64,000 nt of DNA, taken from Stagonosporopsis chrysanthemi (taxonomy: Eukaryota; Ascomycota; Dothideomycetes; Pleosporales; Didymellaceae). The stretch lies in NCBI GenBank assembly GCA_022560025.1, contig JAFISE010000124.1, forward strand, positions 23,447-87,446, given 5' to 3'. Positions 45,461 to 57,259 of the stretch are shown piece after piece. The position numbers and the translations under genes are program-made. Position 1 is the first letter of the stretch. Every line of letters begins with the position of its first letter. The notes under the pieces were generated by a model. It had not been told where the DNA came from and searched no databases. It saw only the letters and a program-made list of their open reading frames with translations.

Positions 45461-46599
45461 TCTGAGGGTAAGTTCTTTTGCAACGCTGCGCGGGAACGTT
45501 CTAAGGATATGGAGATGTAGGCGCGAGATCGCCCGTCAGCTGAGTGTGCCTTGTCACTTCATATTTATCTCGTCAGCCCTAATGCTAGCGTGTTCTATCT
45601 AATACGGCAAAAGATGGTCTTGCGATAACAAGCTTTCCATAGTCTTCAGAGAAAGCTTACCTTGGCCCGAGCGTGTAAGCATATCGAAGGACATGGGAAG
45701 CAGTGACCGCTATTAGTAGTACGGTGAACGCAGAGCGCCAGGTCCACACGACGGACCAGTGCAGGGGAGCGACCACGCCTACAACCTGCTCAAGGACGGC
45801 GTCTTCGTGTCGCGCGGCGAAGTTGCTGTCTGGACAGCTTGTTCAGTTGAGCATAAGCGAGTGTCCTACCAACAGCCTGTACACCACTTAAGGTGCTGCG
45901 GCGTACGAAAGAAATCATCGCGCGTGTATCTCTTGAAGACAGATGTCCAATGCACAAGTATTAGCATGGAGACGGTCACGTGATAGGAAATCGATCTTGA
46001 TTTTCCTCGAAGCTGCCAAGCCCAAGGCAGCTAGCGCCGCCCTTTTGGCCCAGCCACCCTCAAGCATAAACACCAGACCATCGATCACGACACCCTCCAT
46101 CTCGTCAGTCCGACACAACTTCACCGCAACACATCTCTCGCCGCCTCGCCGCTCGTCGCCAGACTCAGTCCGCCATCCTTGCGACCCTCACAAGGCCTCC
46201 ACTGCGCGACCGCTCAGAGACTGCCCCAGCATAAGCTCTGGCCATTCGCGTGTGGAGGGGTGATACTCAGGCTGGCACCAGCAGCGTGTCGTGCAAGACG
46301 TCACCATCAACTTCGAAACTGCATCGTTCCTCGCGGCGGCTTGTCCTGCCTCCCCCCGTCGCCAGACTCAGTCCGCCATCCTTGCGAATCTCACAAGGCC
46401 TCTAACGCGCGACCGCTCGGAGACCCTGCCTAGCGCAGGCTCTGGCCATTTGCGCGGACGAGGGGCGATACTCAGGCTGGTACTGTGTGGGAGGCGCGAC
46501 GAGTGCGGCGAGCAGTCAGAGCTACTGCGAAACTTGGGTTGGCGGTTTTGCGTGTTGATCGCACTGTAGGGGCGGTAAGTAGTTTCTTAGTGTAGCAAT
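45461..46599. other. Spacer, GC-rich in its right half, with a duplicated segment
   Basis: It starts with the promoter of the ligase gene and runs into a GC-rich part with overlapping frames at 45943-46263 and 46291-46569 that look like by-products of base composition. The duplication is listed separately. No domain was recognised. Confidence 0.45.
46154..46480. repeat. Imperfect direct duplication of about 123 bases
   Basis: Copy 1 at 46154-46275 and copy 2 at 46357-46480 both start CGTCGCCAGACTCAGTCC and end GATACTCAGGCTGG, with scattered differences. Spacing from start to start is 203 bases. It is non-coding as far as I can see. Shorter related strings occur near 51580. Confidence 0.75.
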
Positions 46600-48390
46600 A
46601 TGACTCTTGATATCCGCAAGAGCGGTATCCCCGTCCTTGCGTATCCCCACTGCGATGCTGCGCCTACTTCGTCATCCATGTTATTTAGATTCAACGACGC
46701 CCGAGGCACTGCATCAATCCTCCTGCAGTCCTCGCTCCTGGTCGACGGCTACGATGAGCCGCAGACATGTATATTGCAGTACGACGCCGACACCCTCAAG
46801 TCTGGCTCTCTTGGCCCAGCGACGATCCCACTTCCTCAAAGCCGACTTGATGAGCTCGCGCGCGAAGGCAATCCACAAATGCAGACGCTGACGCTGATGC
46901 TAAAAAAGCTACCTCCAGTGTGGGTCCTACATGACGTGAAGCTGAGACCGCAGTTGGGGCACGAGGCTGCCTATGACCAGCTTGCGGTGCTTGCCCGAGC
47001 AACAATACTGCATATACTGTTCGACTTCAAGTGGCTGCACCGCGACCACCAAGCTGTTTTCCGCCGCCTCATCGAACACCCAGAGCAGCTGCAGCCATTT
47101 CCTGTGTGGCGGCACTACAACAAACTCTACCAGCAAGGAGACTGGAGGGTTTTCGAGGACAGTGTACCCGATGAGCTGGTTGGCGAGCTGCCACCGCAGT
47201 ACGACCATAGCAGCAAACGGCCCAGATGTGGTGAGTGCTGCTCGCGAAGATCACCTACGAGCGCGTGGTTTTGACTGACACGTCCAGTCACACCGACACC
47301 CTCCTCACCGCCACGTAAACGCGCCCTCTTATCACCGTACGATGTGCACCCAAGTCCCACCGAGAAAGACAGTGTCGTGACACCTAGCCCCAAGGCGCTG
47401 CCGTCATCATCCGTATCGCCGAGCCCGCGCCTCCCTCACGGCATTGTGACGCCAGACGCCCACCACACAACTACACTCGAGCGTGATGCTGCGACGAACT
47501 CTGCCCTTGCCGCAGTGTCCGTCCCACTTCCCCAACATCTGCTCGAGAGTGCAATCTCCTCGCTGCTTCCAGACATACTCTCCTCCCTCCTGCCCTCCCT
47601 GCTGCCTCGCCTGCTTACTTTTCAATCCCCCTCGCCCGCCCCAGGTCTGCTCGACGCACCGAGCCAGCGCGGCACGCCGCCGCCGAGTCTGTCTGCGTTG
47701 CTCGCCACAACTTGCGCACCAGAGACCGCCGGCCAACCTGCTGCAGCACTTCGCGGTTCACCATCGGCCCCGCCGTCCGGCATCCAAGTGGAACCTGCAG
47801 CCTCCGCACCAGCACGCCTCTCCACTCTCGGCATTGCCGTCTCCGAACACGTAACAAGAAGAATCGAGTTCGAGCTTTCATCACTTTACTCGCACACTCT
47901 GTCCCACGCGAACTTCCTAAGGAATGAAGCGGATGCTGCCTTCTTCGACGACCAAGAGGGCGAAAGACTGGCATGGCAAAGGGAGGTAGAGAGCGGCGTA
48001 GAGGCGTTCAAAGGGCAGCTCGCTGATGCCGGCATTGAGAAGCTTGAGCATTTTGAGGAGGTGCTGGAGCGGAAGGGGGACAGTGCGATTGAGAGGGTTG
48101 AGAAGGTGGTTGAGGAAGCGATGGCAAGACTCGAGAGGTTAAAGGGAGAGGAGGACGCGTTGGGAACGGAAGTAAAGGAGTTGAGAAAGGACAAAAAGCA
48201 GCTGAAGAGGGATAAGAAGGAATTGATGAAAGATATCGAGCATATGCGACGGCAGAAGAGCGACCTCAGGCGAGACGTCAGGGCTTTGAGAAGGCGGAAA
48301 GGTGAGCTACAAGTCGAGGTGCGGAGCGAGAACAGTGGCAGTACCCAGGGATTGCGTTCTGCTGTTGACAGCCAGGACCTTGACGCGTAA
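46600..48390 (+). CDS. Unrecognised protein with Pro/Ser-rich linker and C-terminal coiled coil
   Basis: Exons 46600-47230 and 47288-48390, with a 57-base intron (GTGAGT to TCCAG), encode 577 residues. Residues 1-200 look globular, with PVWVLHDVKLRP and FPVWRHYNKLYQQGDW, but match no family I know. Next comes a long low-complexity part rich in Pro, Ser, Ala and Leu, with a hydrophobic SSLLPDILSSLLPSLLP stretch. The last 180 residues form a Lys/Glu-rich coiled coil with heptad-like ELRKDKKQLKRDKKELMKD. The start ATG 46600 has no in-frame rival upstream. It is likely a lineage-specific gene of Pleosporales type and could pair with itself or a partner through the coil. The GC content is higher than in its neighbours. 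Confidence 0.65.
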
Positions 48391-49083
48391 AGTGCGTGGC
48401 TCGCGAGAGGTTCTTTCTATAAGTTGTAAGAACATACTTATCTTATAACATCCTTCTGTATGAACATTGCAAGTCTTGACGCTCACGTAGCGACCTGAAT
48501 TCAACGTTCTGTTCCAGTCCTACCTCGTCTCTTCTTTCAGCGTATCGTACTCACGCACAACCGTGGTGACATCACAGAATACGGTCAACGCGTAAGTAAA
48601 CCGCACAGATGTGCGCTCCCTGCTCGTCGCTCTTCGCGTCCTGCCACGACGGTTCTGATCCAGACTAAATATCACAAGGAAGCTGCATGCCGATGGCATG
48701 TGGGCAGCTTCGTCAATGAGGCTATTGGTGTGAAGAGTAGTGTTGTGGGGAGTAGTGTTGTAAGGAGGCATAATGCGAAGAGTAATAATGCCAAGAGTGT
48801 AGGAATATCTTTACCTTCGAAGAGATGTTCTCAAGTAACTGTAAATTGCTATGTATGTGTTCCCGAGGGTCTAGTAGATGAATGCAATCCCTGGATTGCG
48901 CCGCTCTTTCCAATATGGACCGGTACCAAATACGTGGCGAAAACAGCGAACCACGGTACCGTGTCACCGTCCATACTAGCACGCACACCAAATTTCTCCA
49001 GAGGCGATTCTTGCGTTCAACGCTGATTTTTCTCCCGAAAATACCTCTTTGCCACGTATCCGCGCCTTCTCCGCACACAAAGT
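48391..49083. other. Intergenic stretch with short AGTAGTGTTGT reiterations
   Basis: Nothing coding was recognised. Around 48730-48800 short units of AGTAGTGTTGT and AAGAGTAATAATGCC recur imperfectly. The frames on the opposite strand here are Ser/His/Tyr-rich shadows of this. Confidence 0.45.
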
Positions 49084-49713
49084 ATGGCCACGAACAACCT
49101 TCAGACACCAGCGGCGCCGAAAGAGCCCCCGCAAATGACCCTTGATGAAGTCGTATACTTGCTGGCAGACAAGAACAAGCCTCCGGTCCCATTCTGCTAT
49201 GAAGATTTTCCCGAGTGGAAACGTTGGGCCCTTGCTGGCGGACTGGAGCAATTTGCTAAATTACACAAAGTTTAAGCTGGCTTTATTCTATACAAAATGC
49301 TAGATGAGCTATACGATGCCTACGTGGACACTATTTTGCAGGAGGAAGACCTACAGAATGCAGTAGATGCACATGATCGCAATAAAGAATGCCTCAGCGA
49401 CGCTGCATCATATTACCTCATGGCTATGGCTGAGGGCTGGGATGAGGATGAAGAGGCTTCTGAAAGCGAGGACGAGTTGCTCTGTCTTCCTAAAGTTGTA
49501 AGTACGGAAACTCAAATTGGTAGTAGTCTGTTCTAGCTAATATTTGTGCTCTTGATTCAGGAGGTAGCAACATCTGAGGCTATCGGCCCAGCAGACAACG
49601 TATCGACTTTGCGCAGCGATATACGCTGGCTCTCGTCGCCTTGCAAAAGGCATGTAGGTGGAGATTTGGGATCGCCTGCTAAGCGCCATCGTCGAGATTC
49701 GTCGTGGTCTTAG
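49084..49713 (+). pseudogene. Unrecognised gene interrupted by one in-frame stop
   Basis: ATG 49084 opens a frame with MTLDEVVYLLADKN and YEDFPEWKRWALAGGLEQ, which ends at TAA 49273. The same frame then continues with LDELYDAYVDTILQEEDL and an acidic stretch EDEEASESEDE. A 63-base intron 49498-49560 (GTAAGT to TTCAG) leads to a last exon, 49561-49713, with a basic end AKRHRRDSSWS. The frame match across the stop suggests one former gene. A second gene starting at ATG 49297 is the alternative. No intron fits over the stop. I do not recognise the family. Its acidic middle and basic tail suggest a nuclear protein, but this is a guess. Confidence 0.5.
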
Positions 49714-50111
49714 CTGTAGATAGTGTTACTGTATGCCTTTGGGATCTCATAGTTTGCATTCATTATCAATGGAATATCATATCTTTCTATCATACAAAGC
49801 AAGATGTATGAACAGTACCGATGGATTCAATTTCTTCCTTAATTAAAATTCCCGGATTAGTAGCCAAGGCAGCTTTGAAGATGTTTTTGTGTCGACGCAG
49901 AGTAAAATGGAAAGCATAAATTGGGAAATCACAGTACGTTACCTGCCAAAATCCGCATCATGAAAATCAACATCACTTGTGCAACAACAGTTGATCTCCC
50001 CCACGACAGACAACGTCCAAAACCTCTACTTAAATCCCCGCGATGTCCGAAAATAATGTTGAAGAAGTCTACACCTAGGAATAGAAATGTTCGGTGTACT
50101 GTAACCTGCCA
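49714..50111. other. AT-rich spacer
   Basis: Moderately AT-rich. An ATG at 50043 starts MSENNVEEVYT in the same frame as the next gene but is cut off by TAG 50076 and a second TAG two codons later, so the next gene may have lost its first exon. Confidence 0.45.
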
Positions 50112-50838
50112 ATGATAAGGTATATCTTGGAGCAGATATACTGGCAGCATGACGACCCCTGGTGCAAGATCTTGCGCCACGTGCAGGAACTTGCGCACAA
50201 TTTCCTGCACAGCAGCACGCAGTGGGAAAAGGCCTTAAATTTAGCCTTTGGCGACGACAAAATTAAGCTTTTCAAAAGTCTAGGCATAGACAAGCCTGCT
50301 TGGGAGCAGTTGATCCCAGAAGAGCTGTGGAAAGGCGAAGATGGGCTTTGCACCTCGTTTGCTATCAGTGTAAATACTGTGGTTGGTGTCGGCGCAACAT
50401 ATATTGAGTACAAGGGTACTCATAGGGCGGCGCACAAGTTGAACGATGACAAGTCTACGACAGTTATCAATTCTTCGGCGAAGAGGATTTTGAATTTGCA
50501 AATAGGCGAGAGATATACAGAAAATGGATCATCATGGGTAAACCATGATCGTGGAGGAGTAAGCTGGCAAGATGTAAGAGATTTTTCTTCTCCCTTTATT
50601 TGGAGATTGTTGGTTAACACTTTCTCTATAGTGCACCCCTAGATCTCTGCCTGACGAGCATGCAGCAATGCATAAATGTCTCGATCAACTTTGGAAAAAT
50701 GCTCTATGGGGCATGGTTTTTCTAAGGTATCTTTTGATAATATTACTTCTGATTGTTTACTAATATTCAAGGACGATCGCTGCATTTTTGCTGATCAAGT
50801 ATTGTCGCGGTGAGTGCAAGCAGTGCAGGAAGATTTGA
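50112..50838 (+). CDS. Unrecognised three-exon gene, possibly 5'-truncated
   Basis: Exons 50112-50573, 50632-50726 and 50772-50838, with introns of 58 and 45 bases, encode 207 residues. The frame is consistent across both splice sites. The N-terminus (MIRYILEQIYWQHDDPWCK) is helical and the protein is rich in Trp, with ILRHVQELAHNFLHSS and LWKGEDGLC. A hydrophobic stretch ALWGMVFLRTIAAFLLIKY near the end could be a membrane segment and is followed by a Cys cluster GECKQCRKI. In-frame stops just upstream of the chosen start suggest lost N-terminal coding sequence. No family is recognised. It shares its surroundings with two other orphan genes, and all three may be lineage-specific. Confidence 0.5.
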
Positions 50839-51393
50839 GGATTGAACTGAGGTTGTATTGTGCGAAGCTACGAACAGTATGTATACATGGGTAGCTGTAA
50901 ACAGCGCTAGTGCAGGAGAGGCAGCCTCGTCTCACCAGAGGTGAGGTGCAACTGCACGTGAGGCAGGAGATGCCCTTAACCGTGACAAGTATGGATTTCG
51001 TTCCTGCACCAGGCATTCAAATTTTGCAAACCAAGCAAAGACAACACCGTGTCGTTTAGCTACCTTGTCTTCTTGCAGTCACAGCCTATGTATGAAGAAG
51101 ACAAATAGAGGGTAGGTTAATCTCCTTGCTTGCACCACTAATACAGTTCCAATATCTCCTGGTGGGGGTTTCTTTTGCACCAACAATACAGTTGCAATAT
51201 CTCCTGGTGGTGTTTTGGTGGTGGCTCGGCGAGGCTGGTCAGTATACCGTGAGTAAAGCAGCACTAACTGTTTTAAGTCAGCGCGTCGTGAACGCGTTGC
51301 TCGTCTCGTCTTGTCCAGCATTATTGGCACCCACTGTCTTTTGTCTCGCTGCCTTTCCATAGTTCCACAGCCACCATAGTCTCCATAGTAACA
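50839..51393. other. Spacer with a 35-base direct repeat
   Basis: No gene was recognised. The repeat is listed separately. The last 100 bases are pyrimidine-rich and run into the ATG at 51394. Confidence 0.45.
51131..51210. repeat. 35-base direct repeat, two copies
   Basis: A unit starting TGCACCA and ending AATATCTCCTGGTGG occurs at 51131-51165 and 51176-51210 with few mismatches and a 10-base spacer. It lies in non-coding sequence upstream of a small orphan frame. Confidence 0.8.
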
Positions 51394-51642
51394 ATGCCAT
51401 CCTACACCACCACCGTCCCGCTCAAGCCAACGCACAACGTCGTCACGCCCTCGCCCTGTCCCCCTCCTCTCCGCCCGCGTGGCAACAGCAACGCGCTGCG
51501 GGGGCCTTCGCGCGCTGAGCGCAAAGCGAGGCAGCTCGTGGAGGCGCTCGCTTCGTCAAGCCCCGCGCCCACTCTGCCCGCTCGTCGCCAGTGCGCATCC
51601 GCGCCAGCTCGTAGGAGACCAAAAACTACCGGCTCGCCATGA
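51394..51642 (+). CDS. Small Pro/Arg-rich hypothetical protein
   Basis: ATG-started frame of 82 residues with a good start context. MPSYTTTVPLKPTHNVVTP is followed by a Pro-rich part and RAERKARQLVEALASSSP. No domain is recognised. The composition resembles the Pro/Ser-rich linker of the orphan gene at 46600-48390, so it could be a truncated relative or an N-terminal stub. It may also be non-functional. Confidence 0.3.
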   Translation: MPSYTTTVPLKPTHNVVTPSPCPPPLRPRGNSNALRGPSRAERKARQLVEALASSSPAPTLPARRQCASAPARRRPKTTGSP

Positions 51643-53159
51643 GCTTCGGCTCCAGCCCGGCCGTCATGCCCGCAGGCAGCACGGACAGCACGTCCACCGC
51701 CTGGTGCTAGGAACTGCTCAGCCAGACTTCACAAGGCCTTCGGCGGCAAAGGCAGGCGTCTTTCTGTGACGGTTATGAGAAGCAGATCACGTGTTGGTGG
51801 TCTGGTGTCGCTTCCTCATCTTATAGAGCATCTCTTGCCTCAGCTGCATCACAGATACGTCATGTAAATAGACCCGACTGCTGCTTCGTAGAGAGCAGAA
51901 CAACACGACCACAACAGAATAGCAAAATACATGAAATTGCATTCACCGCTACACTTTCACTTGGGTCGGCAGTGGATTTGACGCAGGACACGAGTCAAGG
52001 CTGCTCGCGAAGCCTCGTTGGGCGGACTCTCGGTCGCATCATACTTGTGTCAAGGGGAACCAGTGGGCCCAGCGGCCAGCGTCCTATTTGACAGCTAATG
52101 GGATCTGCAGGCTTGCAGATCTTGGTGGAGTCAGGTTGACAAGCGCAATGACTCGGCCCGTCGCCCGGGGGTGCACGCGAGCTTGTCAATGCGGTGGGAT
52201 CCCGCCGCGATATCGGCATTGACAGCACTGAGATAACGGCGGATACGATTTGTCCGCTATGTTGGCGCCTGCTGCCTCGTGACAAGCTGTGGTGGGACTG
52301 CGCGTGTATCAACCAGGCACGCAACACAACCTTATAACCGTTGCGCTGCTAGACGCCATCTACCATATCTACCGCGGCGGTGTAGGCGAATGCAACTGCA
52401 CCTCAACTCCAGCTACAATCACTTCACTTTCCTCGCCTACTTGCAGTTGAAAACCACGCGGTCAGGTTCCTCCCCCTCGACACCCTGCGCAGTTATATTA
52501 CTCGCACTTCACACTTCACACTTCTACCACCACCATCACCACCATCACCACGAACAAAACATCAATATCGCTGTCTACCCAGCCCCCAGCAGCGTCTGCA
52601 AAAACTACCGTCACCCAACCGCTTCTGCGCTCCATATCAAGCGCCAATCCACCATCCTTGCGAGATCAACAGTCTATAGCAGCCAATCCAGACTCCGAAG
52701 CCGCTCCATGGCGCCCTGTCAAACTAAGCCATTGTTCACGGAAAGAGCCTCCTTCGAATGGCGAAATATCGCCCCTGCAAATGATGCGGCCCCTGTATAT
52801 GCCGACGGATCTGACAAGCACCGCGAGCCAGGTAGGAGTTCAACATCGACACCATCACCAGTAGCTGACCAGCGCAAGTCTTGGGCTCCAGCTCATCGTC
52901 CTCGTCACCTCGGCATCTCAGTAAAAGGCGATGAGGCCTTTGTCGTGAGGAGCTAATGCAACCAACGAGCTTCCCCCATGACTCCAACTCTGCAAACAAG
53001 GCAGTACTCGGTCCGCAGGACGGCTGGCTTATCAACAACGTCAGCTACCTGGATTATGTTGAAGATCCAAAGCCAATTCCGCCTCACTAGGGTGCACTAG
53101 ACAAACCGTTCAAGCAGTTGTCGTGATAGAGTACCCAATAGGCTCTCGACTTTGACAGA
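51643..53159. other. Gene-poor stretch with low-complexity parts
   Basis: No intact gene. A CAC/CAT-rich microsatellite lies at about 52528-52552. The 225-residue frame 52279-52956 spans this microsatellite and has no domain. A possible HET scrap lies inside and is listed next. Confidence 0.4.
52265..52380 (+). pseudogene. Possible scrap of a HET-domain gene
   Basis: A plus-strand reading gives LWWDCACINQARN, close to the HET motif (W-D-x-x-C-I-N-Q), then a shifted frame gives ALLDAIYHIYRGGVG where HET proteins have a similar helix. The match is short and stops surround it, so this is only a suspicion. Confidence 0.3.
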
Positions 53160-53480
53160 CGTTTACTACAAGCCTATAAGAGGTCACTTATGTACTTTCT
53201 CTACCTTTAAGATAGCAAAACCTCTTTCTATTACTTCTAGCTATAAAAATATAATCTTCCTTCTGTACTATATTAGTAGAGCTCAATTATACCTATAGTG
53301 CTATTAATGGTAAATTATATCACTCTTTTAAGTTTTTATGTACCCTCAAGTTATAGGAGCTAGGACGTTTAGTTTCTATACAGTTATAACACACTTTAAA
53401 CACAACCTAGACTATGTCTATAGTAATAGGTTGCTATAAGGTCACTTCTAGTATAGAGTATTATGAGCACTCTTAAGCTT
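53160..53480. other. AT-rich patch with TA-rich, CpA-poor sequence
   Basis: A 320-base patch rich in TATA, CTAT and TAGTA and free of coding potential, sharply bounded by normal sequence. It looks like a repeat remnant after repeat-induced point mutation. A count of TpA/ApT against CpA/TpG would test this. Confidence 0.55.
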
Positions 53481-53582
53481 TACTTGGTATCTTGATACTA
53501 TCCTTCTCTTTTACGTGCATAGACAAAAGAGCTGTTGCGCTACTTCGCCTTGTAGTAGACCTTAACCCTTGAGAAGACAGTT

Positions 53583-54984
53583 TTACAAGTTGCAATCCTG
53601 CCCCTGAATATTTTGGCGATCCCAAACAGGATAATCGACATACCCCTTTGATCCTCCTTGATAGAATGTGGATCTGTCCCAATGGGCTAGTGGCCAATTG
53701 TTCATCAATCTCTGTGGCAAATCCGGATTACTGATGAACGGGCGCCCGAAGACAATGCCGTCCAGCTCTCCAGTCTCCAAAGGCTCGATACAATTATCCG
53801 CATCGTAATGCCCGCTTCCAAACAGCGGAGTAAGTTTCACGGCGGGCCGGAGCACTCGTACCGATATCTCATCGTCCAGCTTGTCCTCCTGCACGCCTCG
53901 TGCACGTGCAGCGTCGTAAACCTGCTTCAGACGCTCAGCTGCAGGACCTATGATGTCTGTTCTTGCGTGCATCAAGGTGATGTACGCAAGACCGAGTTTG
54001 TCGACTCGTTCTAGGATCCAGGTAAAGTCCTCCGTAGGATTTGGATGAGTCTCTGGCATTTGAAAGAAATTCCAGGGAGAGAAGCGGATACCCACGCGGT
54101 CAGCGCCAATAGCAGAACTGACAGCTTGGAGTATATCTATAGTAAGCCGTGCGCGGTTCTCGATAGGCCCTCCATACTCATCATTACGGTCCTTGTTCGT
54201 GTTGGGATTTAAAAACTGCTCGAGAAGGTAACCATTTGCACCTTGCTACTCATCAGACAGGAAACCATTTGTCAGCCAAAGAACTACAAGTAAAGGCAGC
54301 ACGTCCAATTTGACGCATTTGGACAAACACTTACGACTTCAATACCATCGAACCCGGCTGCGATTGCGCATTTTGCGGCATGTACATGATCAGCGATTGT
54401 GTCTTGGATATCCTCAGAGGTCATTGGCACTGGTTCTTCGCATGGCAGCGGACCAACAGGTGTGAACAGTTGAACCGTGTCGACCTTGACGTTTGAGGCT
54501 CCCAGCGGTTTGCGGCCGCCTAAGCAAGGCCCAACTGCAAGTCGGCCGACCTTGCCTTGGATCAGTAACAGTCTACAGCTCAGGCGTCATAGGGAATTGA
54601 CGTACATGCCAAAGTTGACAAAACATGTAGCCCCCCTTGGCATGGACAGCATCGGTGATCCTTTTCCATGCACGGATATGCTCAGGTGAGTAGATAGAAG
54701 GGGCACCATAATAGTTGCCACCCTGATCATTTTATCAGCATCGTAATCGAAATTACCTTGTTATTGTAAATACATACCATGAGCGAAGGATGCGTACCCT
54801 CCGAGATGATCAGGCCTCCTTTAGACGCCCGCTGACTATAGTACTCGACGCCGAGAGCGGTTGGTATCCCAGCAGGTGAGCGACCTCTGGTCAGAGGGGA
54901 CATTATTACTCGATGTTCCAACTGCAGCCTCCCCACACGTAGAGGCTGGAATAGTTTGTTAGAGCTACGCTGTGTCTCCGACAT
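53583..54984 (-). CDS. Old yellow enzyme family NADH:flavin oxidoreductase
   Basis: Minus-strand exons 54984-54778, 54722-54606, 54550-54335 and 54245-53583, joined in phase 0 across introns of 55, 55 and 89 bases, encode 400 residues. The FMN-binding TIM barrel shows KLFQPLRVGRLQLEHRVIMSPLTRGR, FCQLWHVGR, GGRKPLGAS, EYGGPIENRARL and DGIVFGRPFISNPDL. Members reduce activated C=C bonds of enals, enones or lipid-derived substrates. The usual His-x-x-Asn substrate pair (HGANGYL) reads QGANGYL here, so the His is replaced by Gln at the exon 3/4 junction. The first base after the intron is firmly placed by frame. Nearby sequence contains no partner genes of a clear pathway. Confidence 0.9.
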
Positions 54985-57259
54985 GTTGTGACTGGTCGCT
55001 GTTCAATTTTGTCTGCGGCTTTGATTCATCACAAGTTTGCAACAAAAGCAAGGTCGCCTCTCGGTCAGGCAGGTTGGATTTATGTCTCAGAATAATTCTT
55101 GGTCTTACTTATACCTGCTCAGATTGGAGATGCTCGGAGGCTCGCAACACACTACCCGATGCCGTATGGGGACGGCCCTTAGCATTTCGAATGATTAGTC
55201 TTCAACAACTAATACGAGAGTCTATTCTTACGCCATTAAGTGATCACTCAATACTTCATGCAAGGATCGCTAAAGAATAGAAAAAAGCACTAGACTTCGC
55301 AGTCTACTGTAGCAAACTCTGGTAATGCCTTGTATAGTTTAAAAGGTCGACTTTGAGATTGTTCGTGATAGGTTCGCCGTATATCTCAGGCTCAGGCGCT
55401 GGCTCTCATGAGTAACCGCAATACACGTTGTGCTCGCACTCACCATCCCGCTGATAGCCTGCGACGTGCCATTTATCAAGTCCTTGCTCGATGCGGCTAG
55501 GATAGTATCGACGCATTGTGGCCCGCAAGTTGCATCACAACGGCCATTTTATTTCCCTCGAGCTCGTCCGCTTCATACACCAAGGGTAGTATCAAAAGCT
55601 TTGACGTCAGCGCGGTGTTCCTCTTTAGGTACTATGCTAACCGCACTACGTCACCGTAGCTGTGGACTCAGAAGTAGAATATCTCAAACGTGCTGTTACG
55701 GCGCTGGTTACTTGGTGCATTTTCTTGTAGTCATTGAGTACTGGTTGGTTTTCAAGCACGACAATACAGGGAGACCTGCTTGAAGTTACACGAGCGGTGT
55801 GATTTTGCTTGACCAGTATAGTGTACTGATTACTAATCTAACGGACGAGGATCCGAGGTTCCAGTTAAGTCAGCAATCTTGCTAATATTCACAGTAAATA
55901 GCAGAGCTTGACTAGCTGCAATGATTAATACACTTTTCGTGGTCTCCGCTCAAGACCGCATATCACCTGCTGTCTTGCACCTTCACCATTGGCGGCAGAT
56001 GTACGAAGCAACGATAACCACACTGCTCAATAGAAGTCCCACATGATGCGAGTTCGGAGACGTCTCTGCAGGTCCGCAAGAACGTTCTGCGGTCTACGTA
56101 GTTGCACAAAACGCTGAAATTTCGAAGCATCAATACATAGTACCAATCCTAGCCAGTACGACTATAACTTACCTAATCTCACATCATTATAGAGAACCTC
56201 AGAGCAGCAGAGATAGTTCTACCAAGCGGCAGAACGTAAGCGATTGTTAATAGCCGCTGGGACCACAAAGCCCAGCCCTGCTAAAGAATTTTCTTCGAGG
56301 TTTCTGCGGACAGAAAGAATTAAACACACATTTCATTGCTGGACCTACAGAAAGGCGCATGGATCTCTCAGAAACAAGGAAGCCAACAAGGCAATCAGCT
56401 GCGTGCGATGTAGCAAACAACCCTGGTGGTGATATTGCGCAGTCTGTAAAAAGCGAACCGACACTAAGTATCGAACCTTGGTTTTTGTTTCTCACAATTG
56501 CTGCAGCAGCCATCGGTTGGTTTATCACAGGATGGAGCCTTCACTATTTCGAGCGTAAGACGCCACCCGCACACATACATATTTAATCGGCAGAATCCCG
56601 CGATAAGAAGAAAAGCTATTCTAGGCAACTCGATCTTGAGCCACTGCAACGCTACCACAAGGATCTGCTAGGACACAGGCAGATTTGTAGAGCAACCCTT
56701 CCAAAAGCCTGTCTCTTTGCTGAGACAACTCTTCAAGCGCGTCAACGATGCTCCGCGAGAAAGTGCTTACCTATCACATCTATTTCTTTACCGCGCAGCT
56801 GCGACCCCCATGAGATTGCTGTTGGAGGTAGCCCTGTTCACGCGACGCGCAAACGCGTCAATGTCGCCAGGACAGCGTGGATCTTGACACTGAACTTTCT
56901 TTAGCAATTTTTGTGTAGGATAGTTCACCAGCTGCATCTGCTGCGTCACAGACTTCAAGCGCATCTTCTACATCCATGCCGTTGTTGAGTTATGGCGTTG
57001 AGGATAGTCACGCGTTTATGGTGTTGGCGTGCACGAGATGAACGAGGTGCACGCACACTGCAACGTCTTTCGGGCGAAGATGATAGCCGAACTTGCCCAA
57101 ACCGCTAAGGCTGTCAAGCCTTCGTCCCGTATCTCATAAATCAGACGCTCCGCTAATCAGCCAATCAGAAGCTGCTGACGTAAGTCGGCGCGAAGCTAGC
57201 GGCTGCGTGCGTCGGATGGGTGAGATGATTCGTCCCTGGCTCTGCGCGATTCCAGCCAA
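54985..57259. other. Long gene-poor region
   Basis: 2.3 kb without a confidently recognised gene. One ATG-started frame at 56359-56586 encodes 75 residues with a single membrane segment (WFLFLTIAAAAIGWFITGW) and could be a small real gene, listed separately. Other frames look accidental. The right end may hold more of the decayed peptide synthetase. Confidence 0.4.
56359..56586 (+). CDS. Possible small single-pass membrane protein
   Basis: Seventy-five residues starting MDLSETRKPTRQS, with one hydrophobic helix at about residues 41-63 and a short His-rich end. No homologous family comes to mind. The frame is short enough to be chance, but the soluble-helix-tail layout is protein-like. Confidence 0.25.
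   Translation: MDLSETRKPTRQSAACDVANNPGGDIAQSVKSEPTLSIEPWFLFLTIAAAAIGWFITGWSLHYFERKTPPAHIHI

Noticed and set aside
49261..49300. A short intron that would remove the TAA at 49273
   Set aside because: The only GT...AG pair (GTTTAA to GCTAG) is 34 bases and changes the frame, leading to a stop soon after.
52528..52552. His-rich stretch from CAC/CAT repeats
   Set aside because: A simple microsatellite inside a frame with no other protein-like features.
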